A stretch of DNA of 64,000 nucleotides from Pseudomonadota bacterium (GCA_023403845.1 JAEYDL010000006.1:99464-163463); one strand, 5' to 3'. Positions 43,665 through 52,552 are shown, counted from the stretch's first letter. Translations and numbers: made by a program. Notes: generated from the letters alone by a model not told the origin.

Positions 43665-45088
43665 AAGAACTGTTTCGAGCCCTGCCCTCCGTCGATGTCT
43701 GCCTGACCGGCCTTGAACAGACCGTGCCCGAACTTTGCGCCGCAACGCCACGTCCCCTTCTCCGCGACCTGGTCAACCGCTTCCTCGACGAACAGCGAGA
43801 CGCCATCCGGTACGGCACCGTCACCGTTCCTGATGAGCTGCGCATCGATGCCCTTCTTCCGGCTCTCGTCTCTTTCGCGACGAAAGAGGCAAATACCCGT
43901 TTTCGCCGTGTCCTCAACGGCACCGGCGTCGTCATCCACACCAACATGGGGCGTTCTGTACTTGCCCGCGAAGCGGTGGAAGCCATCGTCCGGGCATGCA
44001 GCGGCTATTCCAATCTGGAGCTGGACCTCAACACAGGAGGACGCGGAACCCGCTATGCCCATGTGGAAAAACTCCTGTGCACGCTGACCGGAGCCGAGGC
44101 GGCTCTTGTGGTCAACAACAACGCCGCAGCTGTTCTGATTACCATGGACACGCTCTGTTCCGGAGGTGAAGTGGTGGTTGCTCGCGGCCAGCTTGTGGAA
44201 ATCGGCGGCAGCTTTCGTATTCCCGACGTCATGGAGCGCAGCGGCGCAACGTTGCGGGAGGTCGGCTGCACCAATCGTGTGCATCCTCGCGACTATGAAC
44301 AGGCCATCAATGAAAACACGGTCGCGCTCATGCGAGTGCATACCTCCAACTACCGCATCGTGGGCTTTCACTGTGATGTCCCGGTGGAAGAACTGGCCTC
44401 CATTGCGCATGGTCACGGCCTGCCCCTCATTGAAGATCTGGGCAGCGGAAGCTTTCTCGATTTCTCCTCCAGCGGCTTGCCCGGGGAGCCGACTGTCCGC
44501 TCTGTGGTTGCCGCCGGCGCAGATGTGGTTACCTTTTCAGGAGACAAGGTGCTCGGAGGTCCGCAGGCCGGCATCATCGTGGGCAGAAAGGAAGTCGTCG
44601 CACGCATCAAGAGCAATCCGCTCAATCGCGCCCTGCGCATCGACAAGATGACTCTGGCGGCTCTGGAGGCGACTCTGAGGCTGTATCTGGACGAGGCGCT
44701 CGCGCGGCGACGGATACCCACCATAGCCATGATGACGGCAGCCCCCGCCGAACTGCGCCGAAGGGCGATGCGGCTCGCCGCACGTCTGCGGCGAAGCTGC
44801 GGTGAAAAGCTGCGCGTGGAACTGGTCGAAGGCGAATCCCGCGTAGGCGGCGGCTCTTTCCCGGAAAACGGTCTGCCCACTACGCTGGTGCGGCTGGAAC
44901 CCCAGACATGTACTCCCGAACAGCTGAAAACACGTCTGCTTTCCGTCAGCACGCCGCTGATCGGCCGTCTGGAAGGCCATGCTTTCCTTCTCGATCCCCG
45001 GACGCTGGCCGATGAAGAATTTTCCACCGTCGCCGCCGTAACGGCAGAAGCCCTTGCGGCGGACGCAAACAACAAGGACTTGTCATGA
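43661..45088 (+). CDS. selA: L-seryl-tRNA(Sec) selenium transferase SelA
   Basis: The 475-residue PLP enzyme matches SelA throughout: RVLNGTGVVIHTNMGRS, YSNLELDLNTGGRGTRY, NNNAAAVLI, and the PLP lysine Lys296 in TFSGDKVLGGPQAG (E. coli Lys295). It converts Ser-tRNA(Sec) to Sec-tRNA(Sec) with selenophosphate. It shows that the organism makes selenoproteins. selB, selC and selD are not in the window, and I saw no gene here interrupted by an in-frame TGA that would be a selenoprotein. ATGA overlaps link it to folC and the M18 peptidase. Confidence 0.97.
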   Translation: MKELFRALPSVDVCLTGLEQTVPELCAATPRPLLRDLVNRFLDEQRDAIRYGTVTVPDELRIDALLPALVSFATKEANTRFRRVLNGTGVVIHTNMGRSVLAREAVEAIVRACSGYSNLELDLNTGGRGTRYAHVEKLLCTLTGAEAALVVNNNAAAVLITMDTLCSGGEVVVARGQLVEIGGSFRIPDVMERSGATLREVGCTNRVHPRDYEQAINENTVALMRVHTSNYRIVGFHCDVPVEELASIAHGHGLPLIEDLGSGSFLDFSSSGLPGEPTVRSVVAAGADVVTFSGDKVLGGPQAGIIVGRKEVVARIKSNPLNRALRIDKMTLAALEATLRLYLDEALARRRIPTIAMMTAAPAELRRRAMRLAARLRRSCGEKLRVELVEGESRVGGGSFPENGLPTTLVRLEPQTCTPEQLKTRLLSVSTPLIGRLEGHAFLLDPRTLADEEFSTVAAVTAEALAADANNKDLS

Positions 45089-46479
45089 CTCAGGAACTGC
45101 AATACGAAACCCGTAATGGATGGGAACAGTATACCAATGAGGCCGATCTTGCGCAGATCGACCGCCTCGCCGCCGACTATGCGGCCTTTCTTTCGGCCAG
45201 CAAGACAGAGCGCGAAACAGTGGACAACGTAGTGGCCCGCCTGAAGGAGGCAGGCTACTCCGAAGACTTCCAAAAGGATCTCGTCTTCCGCACCTATCGA
45301 GGCAAAGCCGTATTCGTTGCCCGAAAAGGCAAAAAAGCACTGGCCGAAGGGGTCAATCTCATCAGTGCCCACACCGACGCTCCACGTCTCGACTTCAAGC
45401 AGCGTCCGCTGCAGGAGCAAGTGGGCATTGGTCAGGCCAAAACCCACTATTACGGCGGCATCCGCAAATATCAGTGGCTGGCCCGTCCTCTGGCCCTGCA
45501 CGGCGTAGTCGTCCGCGAAGACGGGAACGTAATCCGCGTAGTTCTTGGTGAAGACCCGGCCGATCCGGTATTCACCATCGCGGACCTTCTGCCCCATCTG
45601 GCCCAGAAGGAAGTGACGAAGACGCTTGCCGACGCCTTCGACGCTGAAAAGCTCAACGTGGTCATGGGGCACCGCCCCATCCGCATCGAAAAGGATCCGG
45701 CGGCCCAGGATGATGCGAAAAAGCCCGCCGATCCGGTGAAGGCGAACATTCTGGCCCTGCTCAACCGGAAATACGGGATTCGGGAAGAGGATCTCATGTC
45801 GGCGGAACTTCAGGTCGTGCCGGCCGGCCCGGCTCGTTTCGTCGGCCTTGACCAGGCCCTGATAGGCGGCTACGGTCAGGATGACCGCATCTGCGTGTTT
45901 ACCGCGCTCTCCGCCCTGCTGGACGCGCAGTCTCCCGAACGCACGGCCTGCCTGATCTTCTGGGACAAGGAAGAAATCGGTTCCGAAGGTTCTACCGGCG
46001 CGCAGGGACGTTTCCTGGAATACTGCATGGCCGATCTCGTGGAGGCCTGGGAACCGCAGACCCGGCTGCGCGACGTCTTTCAGCGCTCCAATGCCGTATC
46101 AGGCGACGTGCATGCAGCAACCGACCCCGACTGGCAGGAGCTGCACGAAAAGCTCAACGCCTCCATCATCGGTCACGGACCGACCTTCTGCAAGTTTACC
46201 GGCTCGCGGGGCAAGTACGGCGCCAATGACGCGCATCCCGAATACATAGGAAGGCTCCGCGCCATTCTCAATCAACGAAACATTCCGTGGCAGATGGCTG
46301 AACTGGGCAAGGTCGATCACGGCGGAGGCGGAACCGTGGCCCTCTACCTTGCCGCCTACGGCATGGACACCATCGACCTCGGCCCTGCCGTACTGTCCAT
46401 GCACAGCCCGTTCGAGCTGGCGTCCAAGGTCGACGTGTATACGACCAAACTCGCCTATCAGGCCATTCTCGAAGCCTGA
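45085..46479 (+). CDS. M18 family metalloaminopeptidase
   Basis: The 464-residue protein carries the M18 di-zinc motifs: ISAHTDAPRLDFK, GYGQDDRICV, the catalytic pair in WDKEEIGSEGSTGA, the aspartate in VSGDVHAATDP and the terminal SMHSPFELASK histidine. M18 enzymes are cytosolic dodecameric aminopeptidases that remove acidic or neutral N-terminal residues. No signal peptide. It overlaps selA by 4 bp and ends an operon. A GC hairpin at 46505-46526 follows. Confidence 0.94.
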   Translation: MTQELQYETRNGWEQYTNEADLAQIDRLAADYAAFLSASKTERETVDNVVARLKEAGYSEDFQKDLVFRTYRGKAVFVARKGKKALAEGVNLISAHTDAPRLDFKQRPLQEQVGIGQAKTHYYGGIRKYQWLARPLALHGVVVREDGNVIRVVLGEDPADPVFTIADLLPHLAQKEVTKTLADAFDAEKLNVVMGHRPIRIEKDPAAQDDAKKPADPVKANILALLNRKYGIREEDLMSAELQVVPAGPARFVGLDQALIGGYGQDDRICVFTALSALLDAQSPERTACLIFWDKEEIGSEGSTGAQGRFLEYCMADLVEAWEPQTRLRDVFQRSNAVSGDVHAATDPDWQELHEKLNASIIGHGPTFCKFTGSRGKYGANDAHPEYIGRLRAILNQRNIPWQMAELGKVDHGGGGTVALYLAAYGMDTIDLGPAVLSMHSPFELASKVDVYTTKLAYQAILEA

Positions 46480-46504
46480 GTCCTCTTCCATCCGCAGATC
46501 ATAT

Positions 46505-46526
46505 GGGGCGGCCTCAAGGCCGCCCC
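46505..46526. terminator. GC-rich hairpin after the M18 gene
   Basis: GGGGCGGCCT (46505-46514) pairs with AGGCCGCCCC (46517-46526), leaving a very tight loop. No T-tract follows, so if it terminates transcription it needs Rho or acts as a 3' stabiliser. Confidence 0.5.
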
Positions 46527-46790
46527 TCGCGGCAGGGAACCAGGCAGCCTTCTGAATGAACCGGACCCGGATGAACGAATCCGTTTCCCCTGCATGCCGC
46601 TTCCGGCAGAACATCGGCCCGGCATGTTCCTCTCTTCCGCACCCATATGCGCATTTAAACATAACTCATTATTATTCAATAATATTTTATAAAATTGCAA
46701 AAGTCTTTTGTCATCCGGGGCCGATTCTGATACATCGACCTTGCGGCAGCATCCCTCCTCCGTCATCCCAGCTCCCGTTTTCGAGGAACC
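46527..46790. other. Intergenic region with AT-rich block upstream of the flippase gene
   Basis: Bases 46648-46698 are strongly A+T (TTATTATTCAATAATATT type), including a short inverted TTATTATT/AATAATA pair, and probably hold the flippase promoter. No gene seen. Confidence 0.45.
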
Positions 46791-48365
46791 ATGTCCGAAT
46801 CCTCCATGCACAGCCCCCAGCCGGAAGCCCCCAGGCCGAATCAGCCGTCACTGGCCAAGCGCTACATGGGCAAGCTCGTCGCCAACATCGCGACCGTCCC
46901 GGTCTATCTGATCATGGAGGCGGTTCTTCCCCGCGCTCTGGGGCCGCAGGTTTACGGCAACTTCAATTTTGCGACCAGCGTGTTCACCCAGTTCACAGGG
47001 TTTCTGGACATGGGAACCTCCACCTGCTTCTACAACGCCCTGTCCCGACGGCAGTACGAAATGCCGCTGGTGGCGTTTTACGCCAGAATGACCAGCCTCG
47101 TCTTTCTTATCACCATGCTGGCGGGACTGTTCCTGCTCATTCCGGAACTCGGCGAGGTTGTTCTGCCGGACGTGCCGCTCTGGTACGCGCCTTTGGCGGC
47201 CCTTTTCGGCTTTCTGCTCTGGGGAACCCGCGTCGTCCGCTCCATGAATGATGCGCTGGGCCTGACCGTACCCGGAGAACTGCTGCGCAGCGGCGTCAAC
47301 CTGCTCGGGGCGGTGCTCATTCTGATGCTCTTTGCATTGGAGCTGCTGAACGCTGGAACCCTGTTCGGACTTCAGTATCTGATGATGGGCGGCATAGTCA
47401 TCGGCTGTCTGTTCATTCAGCGTCGCTCGTGGGCTCGAATCGATCTTTCCCTGTCCCGCGAGCAGCGTATCGCCTATACTCGCGAATTTTCCGACTACAG
47501 CATGCCGCTTTTCGTGCAGGCGCTTCTTTCCGCAGCTGCGCTGTCCGCCGAACGCTGGATTCTTCAATGGTTCGACGGCAGCGCACAGCAAGGCTATTTT
47601 GCGCTTTCCCAGCGCGTAAGCGCAGCCTGCTTCCTGTTCGTCTCCGCCATGACGCCACTGATCATGCGGGAGCTTGCCATCGCCTGGGGCAAAGATGACC
47701 GCAAGCACATGGGCGAACTGCTGACCCGCTTCGCTCCGCTTCTGTTCGGCATCGCCGCATGGTTCTCATGTTTCACGGTGGTCGAAGCCTCTGTGCTCGT
47801 CCGGCTGTTCGGAGGAGCGGAATTCGCCGCCGCGCTCATCCCTGTGCAGATCATGGCCTTCTACCCGGCGCATCAGGCTTACGGCCAGCTTGCCAGTTCC
47901 GTGTTTCACGCCACGGGGCGAACCAGAACCTTGCGTAACATGGCCTTTCTGGAACATTTCGGCGGACTGATTCTCGTATGGTTGTTTATCGCTCCGCCGG
48001 ATCTCATGGGCATGGGACTCGGTGCGACAGGACTGGCCCTCAAGACGGTGCTGACCCAGTTCGTAATGGTCAACCTGCTGTTCTGGCTGGCCTCCCGGCT
48101 TATTCCCCTTCACTTCCTCCGCAATTTGCTGCTTCAGGGACTCATCCTCGGTGCGTTTCTTCTTCTGGCATGGATCAGCCGGCAGGCTACGGAACTTCTG
48201 CTCGCCGACACGAGTCAGATTCTCCGTTTCCTCTTTTCAGGCATCGTCTACACCATCATGTCCGGCATTCTGGCACTGCTTGTTCCTCCGCTGTTCGGCT
48301 GTTCACGGCAGGATCTCCGGGAGATGGCCATCCGCGTCCGGGGCATGTTCCGGCGCAGATCCTGA
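46791..48365 (+). CDS. MOP-superfamily polysaccharide flippase (Wzx-like)
   Basis: The 524-residue protein has about 14 hydrophobic segments and the Polysacc_synt opening RYMGKLVANIATVPVYLIM, with ALGPQVYGNFNFATS typical of O-antigen/teichoic flippases. Such proteins move undecaprenyl-linked glycans to the periplasmic face. It stands alone, with no Wzy or glycosyltransferase gene adjacent, so the glycan cannot be named. GAGGA lies 3-4 nt before the ATG. The C-terminus ends in a basic tail. Confidence 0.88.
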   Translation: MSESSMHSPQPEAPRPNQPSLAKRYMGKLVANIATVPVYLIMEAVLPRALGPQVYGNFNFATSVFTQFTGFLDMGTSTCFYNALSRRQYEMPLVAFYARMTSLVFLITMLAGLFLLIPELGEVVLPDVPLWYAPLAALFGFLLWGTRVVRSMNDALGLTVPGELLRSGVNLLGAVLILMLFALELLNAGTLFGLQYLMMGGIVIGCLFIQRRSWARIDLSLSREQRIAYTREFSDYSMPLFVQALLSAAALSAERWILQWFDGSAQQGYFALSQRVSAACFLFVSAMTPLIMRELAIAWGKDDRKHMGELLTRFAPLLFGIAAWFSCFTVVEASVLVRLFGGAEFAAALIPVQIMAFYPAHQAYGQLASSVFHATGRTRTLRNMAFLEHFGGLILVWLFIAPPDLMGMGLGATGLALKTVLTQFVMVNLLFWLASRLIPLHFLRNLLLQGLILGAFLLLAWISRQATELLLADTSQILRFLFSGIVYTIMSGILALLVPPLFGCSRQDLREMAIRVRGMFRRRS

Positions 48366-48484
48366 AGCGAACGGACATCCCTGTTTCCCTGTCGCCATGA
48401 AGACAAACGGGCCGATCCGGCTCGAATACCGAATCGGTCCGCTGTTGCACCTGTATTTCGCTGCCGGACAGGACTACGAAAAGT

Positions 48485-49084
48485 CTATGCCTTTCTGGCT
48501 TCGTTCACGATCCACTGATGCAGCCGCAGATCATCCGTCAGTTCAGGATGAAAGGAAAGGGCCAGAATATTTTCCTGCCGTACGGCAACGGGCTTTCCGG
48601 ACACCTCGGCCAGCACCTCGACTCCGCTCCCCACCCGCTCGATCAGTGGTGCACGGATGAAAACGGCCTCCAGCAGCGCAGCCTCTCCCGTAATTCCGGG
48701 AAAGGGATTCAGCGCCAGGGGCGTGACAAAACTGTCCACCTGCCGCCCGAAGGCATTACGGCGTACGACCGCGTCCAGTTCTCCGATACGGGGCTGTTCC
48801 GGATGTCCCAGAATCTCCGAACACAATAAAATCAGTCCGGCACAGGTACCCAGCACCGGTATTCCCGAACGGCACAAGGAACGGACAGGCTCCATGAGCT
48901 TCCATTCCTCAAGGAGCTTGCCCATGACCGTGCTTTCCCCTCCGGGAAGCACCAGCCCGGCCAGTCCGTCCAGATCCTTCCTGCCGCGGATTTCCACGGT
49001 TTCGGCCCCGCACCTTTCAATAGCCCTGATATGCTCGCGAAACGCGCCCTGCAGCGCCAGAACACCTATACGGGGGCTGCTCAT
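48485..49084 (-). CDS. pdxT: Pyridoxal 5'-phosphate synthase glutaminase subunit PdxT
   Basis: The 199-residue class I glutaminase has the family opening IGVLALQGAFREHI, the oxyanion segment LVLPGGEST, the nucleophile Cys in LGTCAGLIL and the His-Glu pair in LSFHPEL. It supplies ammonia to PdxS for PLP formation. Its ATG overlaps the pdxS stop by one base (TAATG type), so the two subunits are translationally coupled. Confidence 0.97.
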   Translation of the reverse strand: MSSPRIGVLALQGAFREHIRAIERCGAETVEIRGRKDLDGLAGLVLPGGESTVMGKLLEEWKLMEPVRSLCRSGIPVLGTCAGLILLCSEILGHPEQPRIGELDAVVRRNAFGRQVDSFVTPLALNPFPGITGEAALLEAVFIRAPLIERVGSGVEVLAEVSGKPVAVRQENILALSFHPELTDDLRLHQWIVNEARKA

Positions 49085-49965
49085 TACCAGCCCCGTTCCT
49101 GCATGCGCTGTTCAGGAGCGATGGAGGCTATTTCAAGTCCCGGCATGGCCTCGCCGAGATCGCGGGAAACTTCAGCCAGTACCTTATAATCATTATAGTG
49201 GGTTACAGCGGCAACGATGGCTCTGGCCCGTCTGGCCGGATCAGAAGACTTAAAAATGCCCGAACCGACGAACACCCCGTCAAGCCCCAGTTGCATCATG
49301 AGCGCGGCATCAGCGGGTGTGGCGATGCCACCGGCGGCGAAATTGACCACGGGCAGACGCCCCTCGGAACGAATTTTGAGCACCAGCTCCAGAGGCGCGC
49401 CGTGTTCCTTGGCAAAAGAGGGAACCTCTTCCTCGGGCAACGCGCACAATGTACGGATTTCGCCCAGCACCATACGGCAATGGCGGACTGCCTCGACCAC
49501 ATTGCCCGTTCCGGGTTCCCCCTTGGTACGGATCATGGCCGCACCCTCGGCGATGCGCCGCAGGGCCTCGCCAAGATTCCGCGCTCCGCATACAAAAGGC
49601 ACAGCAAACTCGCGCTTGTCGATGTGGAAACGGTCGTCGGCAGGAGTAAGCACTTCACTCTCATCGATATAATCGACGCCGAGCGCCTCAAGGATGCGCG
49701 CCTCCACGATATGGCCGATACGGGCCTTGGCCATCACCGGAATGGTTACCGCGTCCATGATGCGCAGCACCACGGACGGATCGGCCATTCGGGCTACGCC
49801 GCCGGCCTTGCGGATATCCGCAGGCACGCGCTCAAGCGCCATGACGGCGCATGCACCCGCTTCCTGCGCGATCTTCGCCTGTTCGGGAGTGGTCACATCC
49901 ATGATCACGCCGCCCTTGAGCATTTCCGCCAGTCCCGACTTGAGCTGAAACGTCCCCTTTTCCAT
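49084..49965 (-). CDS. pdxS: Pyridoxal 5'-phosphate synthase lyase subunit PdxS
   Basis: The 293-residue TIM barrel has the PdxS segments GGVIMDVTTPEQAKIAQEAG, ALERVPADIRKAGGVARM and the C-terminal VGSGIFKS, with Lys in VMAKARIGH. It condenses ribose 5-phosphate, glyceraldehyde 3-phosphate and ammonia to PLP. The ATG at 49965 has AGGAGA 6 nt upstream, but this site lies inside a hairpin arm (49972-50007). In-frame ATGs upstream at 49995 lie in the loop of that hairpin. Confidence 0.97.
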   Translation of the reverse strand: MEKGTFQLKSGLAEMLKGGVIMDVTTPEQAKIAQEAGACAVMALERVPADIRKAGGVARMADPSVVLRIMDAVTIPVMAKARIGHIVEARILEALGVDYIDESEVLTPADDRFHIDKREFAVPFVCGARNLGEALRRIAEGAAMIRTKGEPGTGNVVEAVRHCRMVLGEIRTLCALPEEEVPSFAKEHGAPLELVLKIRSEGRLPVVNFAAGGIATPADAALMMQLGLDGVFVGSGIFKSSDPARRARAIVAAVTHYNDYKVLAEVSRDLGEAMPGLEIASIAPEQRMQERGW

Positions 49966-49971
49966 AAAAAA

Positions 49972-50007
49972 TCTCCTGTGTTCCAAGTAGTTCATGGAAA
50001 CAGGAGA
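49972..50007 (-). promoter_or_regulatory. Attenuator-like hairpin sequestering the pdxS ribosome-binding site
   Basis: In the pdxS mRNA UCUCCUGUUUCC (50007-49996) can pair with GGAACACAGGAGA (49984-49972), with a single bulge, around an 11-nt loop. The 3' arm contains the Shine-Dalgarno AGGAGA, and UUUUUU then AUG follow immediately. The structure therefore looks like both an intrinsic terminator and a ribosome-site sequestrator. Confidence 0.6.
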
Positions 50008-50072
50008 TAGCAGCACCTGTGGAAAGACGTAAGCATTCCGGCTGAAACGGGATCAATGTTTTTCGCAGCGGG

Positions 50073-50088
50073 GACAATTGAAATTGTC
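50073..50088. promoter_or_regulatory. 16-bp interrupted palindrome upstream of pdxST
   Basis: GACAATT-GA-AATTGTC is a perfect inverted repeat 108 bp upstream of the pdxS ATG. A second one (GGAGAC at 50091-50096, GTCTCC at 50105-50110) follows. It may be an operator of pdxST or a weak 3' structure of the gene that ends at 50125. Confidence 0.35.
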
Positions 50089-50124
50089 ATGGAGACAATG
50101 ATTCGTCTCCGGACGATGCGCGGA

Positions 50125-50760
50125 TCATTCTTCAGTCTCTTTCTTCAGTCTGGAAACCAGCTTGTCCATGTTGGCGATTTCCCAAACTCTCCAGTCGTCC
50201 CGCTCCGCCCTGACCCGCAGATCGATGTGATAATCGCGCCCGTTGCCGTAGTCATGAACAGTCGCCGGAACAAGATAGCTCCCGGAGGCCTCTCGCTGCG
50301 CCCGAGACCGGAGTCTAAACTCCTTCCTCCCCGTGGAGGCGTCACGCATCAGGGGAGCAATCAACCCATCCGGCGACGAACCTGAACGGAGTTTGCCCGC
50401 AAACGCCCCGGAGGACACGCCATAGCGCACGAAAGAGGCCGTTTCGCTCTTGAGCAATGCCTTGACCTGCCTCGCCATTTCCGGTTGCCGCACGGACGAC
50501 GCCATGAGCGCAAGCATGGGCGGAAGACCCGACGTATCGACTGTCCCGGCCTCCTGCAAGGAAGCGACCACTGCGGAAGCGCCCTGATCGAAAAGACGTC
50601 CCATATCGACATGTCGCTCGAACGCGTCCATGTCGCCAGTGTCGATGGCCTTTTGAATGGCTGCCAGCACGCTTTCCGGACTGCCGGCAGGAGCGGCAAC
50701 GGCAAAACCGCACAGCCCCATAAACAGGATCAGACATGAAAGCAGACCAGAGACACGCAT
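50125..50760 (-). CDS. Secreted/periplasmic protein of unknown function
   Basis: The 211-residue protein has a signal peptide (MRVSGLLSCLILFMGLCG, cleavage probably after FAVA) and a mature part beginning with a helical repeat-like region (ESVLAAIQKAIDTGDMDAFE) that resembles small domains preceding a substrate-binding fold. The C-terminal half is rich in charged strands. I do not recognise the family. It follows the 404-residue membrane protein gene after 3 bp, so the two are co-transcribed and may act together in the periplasm. Confidence 0.8.
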   Translation of the reverse strand: MRVSGLLSCLILFMGLCGFAVAAPAGSPESVLAAIQKAIDTGDMDAFERHVDMGRLFDQGASAVVASLQEAGTVDTSGLPPMLALMASSVRQPEMARQVKALLKSETASFVRYGVSSGAFAGKLRSGSSPDGLIAPLMRDASTGRKEFRLRSRAQREASGSYLVPATVHDYGNGRDYHIDLRVRAERDDWRVWEIANMDKLVSRLKKETEE

Positions 50761-50763
50761 CCC

Positions 50764-51978
50764 TTACTCATCCTCCGTTTTCAGGGCTGCCTGCCCTGCA
50801 GCCTCAAACCGCTGCGCCAGATCCAGAAACAGGGTAGCGGCCTGAAGCGTAGCATCCATCTTTGCCGGATGGCTGCGGACACGCCGATCTACCCACGCCG
50901 CCACGAACAGTACGGTATCATTGTCAAGGCGTCGGGCATCACCATTTTTTTTGATGGCCAGCGCAAGCGCATCCCGACTCTGTTCGCGGGAGACGACTGC
51001 CTGCTGATAGATTCTTCCAGCCTCGGCGATCTGTTCCTGCAACCCGGCCACTCGCGCGTTCTCTCCCCGCTCCTGAGCGGCATCACGGGCAAAAACGAGT
51101 TCCGAATATCGGGAATTGGCCCGCACCACATTCTGCGCGCTGCGACGCAGATCGTCCATTCTGGCAGAAAATCCGGACAGGGCGGCAATACCTTGCAGCG
51201 TCCCGGACAGTCCTCGGAACTCGCGAGCATACCGCGCGTAAAAACCGTTCTTCTGACGGGGCGTCAACTGACGATTCCCGGAAGGTTCTTCCAGGGAACG
51301 CTCCACAGCGTCCATGAAGCGGTCAATATACAGATTATACAGCGAGTACAGCATGTCTCGCGTATAAACATGCGCCAGCGCCGCGCTGCGTCCGGCGGGC
51401 AGATCCTCCCCGATCCAAGCCAGCCCACGCATGTCGACGCCGTACCGAAGGTTGGCTTCCTGCAGGTTGACGGTCAGCAGACCTGAGCTGTTCGCGGCAT
51501 ACCCCTGTTTCAGCCATGCGGCCAGATCATTGATGAAGGCCACCTGAACCACCGAATCATCCTTGCGTCCGGCATCCTCGGGCGGGCCGGCTTCAGGTCT
51601 GGCCACTGGACCGCGGACGGAAGCGCCGCCCTCCTGTACCACAGTTTCGGCCATGGCCCGCTCCAGGTCCTCGGACGTCTCGATGGGATCGTCGCGATGC
51701 GGCGGTGCTCCAGGCAGGCTGTCGCCCGCCGTAGCCCCGACTTCAGGCGCAGGAGGCTGCCCGTTCAACTTGTCATGCACATCTGTAACAAGGCCTATCG
51801 CCAATTCCTCAAGTCCTCTTAGCCTTGCGGAGAGCCTTTCCCGAAATTCCGGCTCCCCTGCCAACCAGAACCAGCCCGCAATCCCGGCCAGCAGAACGAC
51901 TACGAGCAGAGGCAGAAAACGATGTCTGCCGGAACCTGAACGGTTCCGTGAAGAAACAGCGCGCCCGGACTTGTCCAT
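50764..51978 (-). CDS. Membrane-anchored periplasmic protein of unknown function
   Basis: The 404-residue protein has a basic cytoplasmic N-terminus (about 20 residues), one membrane helix (residues about 20-40), a Pro/Ala-rich linker and a mainly alpha-helical periplasmic C-terminal domain of about 260 residues with coiled-coil-like stretches (ERGENARVAGLQEQIAEAG). Family not recognised. The start at 51978 has GGGAGG 6 nt upstream; the frame continues to 52095 without support. It forms a two-gene operon with the secreted protein downstream. Confidence 0.82.
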   Translation of the reverse strand: MDKSGRAVSSRNRSGSGRHRFLPLLVVVLLAGIAGWFWLAGEPEFRERLSARLRGLEELAIGLVTDVHDKLNGQPPAPEVGATAGDSLPGAPPHRDDPIETSEDLERAMAETVVQEGGASVRGPVARPEAGPPEDAGRKDDSVVQVAFINDLAAWLKQGYAANSSGLLTVNLQEANLRYGVDMRGLAWIGEDLPAGRSAALAHVYTRDMLYSLYNLYIDRFMDAVERSLEEPSGNRQLTPRQKNGFYARYAREFRGLSGTLQGIAALSGFSARMDDLRRSAQNVVRANSRYSELVFARDAAQERGENARVAGLQEQIAEAGRIYQQAVVSREQSRDALALAIKKNGDARRLDNDTVLFVAAWVDRRVRSHPAKMDATLQAATLFLDLAQRFEAAGQAALKTEDE

Positions 51979-52115
51979 GCAACCTCCCCCAATTTCCACA
52001 GGGTGAACAGGACGCCGCAAAAAGACGTCCGTTCCTGGTGGGTACACCATTTTCCCAGCACTGTGAAGCGCCGTACAAAACAGGAAAAAATGCACTCTCA
52101 GGTTACACTTAATAA

Positions 52116-52144
52116 TTGACCGACACCCCGCAGGATCCTATTAC
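52116..52144 (+). promoter_or_regulatory. Putative sigma70 promoter of the small Cys-containing gene
   Basis: TTGACC (52116-52121), a 17-nt spacer and TATTAC (52139-52144) place transcription start near 52151, about 30 nt before the ATG at 52181. Confidence 0.5.
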
Positions 52145-52180
52145 GAAGAAAACAACCTATTCCTTCATCAGGAGAATATC

Positions 52181-52387
52181 ATGTCCGACTTTCCCAATTC
52201 CTCCAGAGCCACTCCCGATCAGCTGGCATCCAAAAGCACTTGTGTGGTTACTCCGGAAGGTGAAGAGGTTCAGGTGACCTTCAATATGGGGACCGGTGAA
52301 GTAACCTATCAGACTCCATGCTGCGCGAACAAAAATGCTGCGGACAATCCCTGCAAAAGCGAACGCATCGTTTCCCCCATCCGCTAG
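52181..52387 (+). CDS. Small protein of unknown function with four cysteines
   Basis: The 68-residue protein has AGGAG 7 nt upstream of its ATG and its own promoter-like sequence, which makes it a credible gene despite its size. Cys21, Cys47-Cys48 and Cys58 could bind a metal or form disulfides; the central EGEEVQVTFNMGTGEVTY looks like a beta hairpin. No signal peptide or membrane segment. I do not recognise it. It stands alone and is followed by three hairpins in 52447-52590. Confidence 0.72.
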   Translation: MSDFPNSSRATPDQLASKSTCVVTPEGEEVQVTFNMGTGEVTYQTPCCANKNAADNPCKSERIVSPIR

Positions 52388-52446
52388 GCCGTCCGGAACA
52401 TATCCGGTCTTGCCCCCTTTCCCCGACAACACTCTCTCCTCCCGCT

Positions 52447-52485
52447 CCGCAGGAGTTTTTCCCCTCAGTGGAAGAACTCCTGCGG
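52447..52485 (+). terminator. Strong hairpin after the small Cys-containing gene
   Basis: CCGCAGGAGTTTTTCC (52447-52462) pairs with GGAAGAACTCCTGCGG (52470-52485) over 16 positions with one G-U pair, loop 7 nt. No T-tract follows. It is the first of three hairpins between convergent genes. Confidence 0.55.
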
Positions 52486-52521
52486 TCCATCTCCGAAAAT
52501 TCCCGCCCCCCTCCCGGAAGT

Positions 52522-52542
52522 TGCCGAATTTCGATTTCGGCA
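52522..52542. repeat. Short inverted repeat
   Basis: TGCCGAA (52522-52528) and TTCGGCA (52536-52542) form a 7-bp stem with a 7-nt loop between the two stronger hairpins. Confidence 0.5.
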
Positions 52543-52552
52543 GCCCAAAATG

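Noticed and set aside
43661..45088. Selenoprotein genes near selA
   Set aside because: No frame interrupted by a single in-frame TGA followed by a convincing SECIS stem was found among the neighbouring genes.
46505..46526. Possible IS or REP-like repeat suggested by the GC palindrome
   Set aside because: Only one copy was noticed in the window; it is better explained as a 3' hairpin of the aminopeptidase operon.
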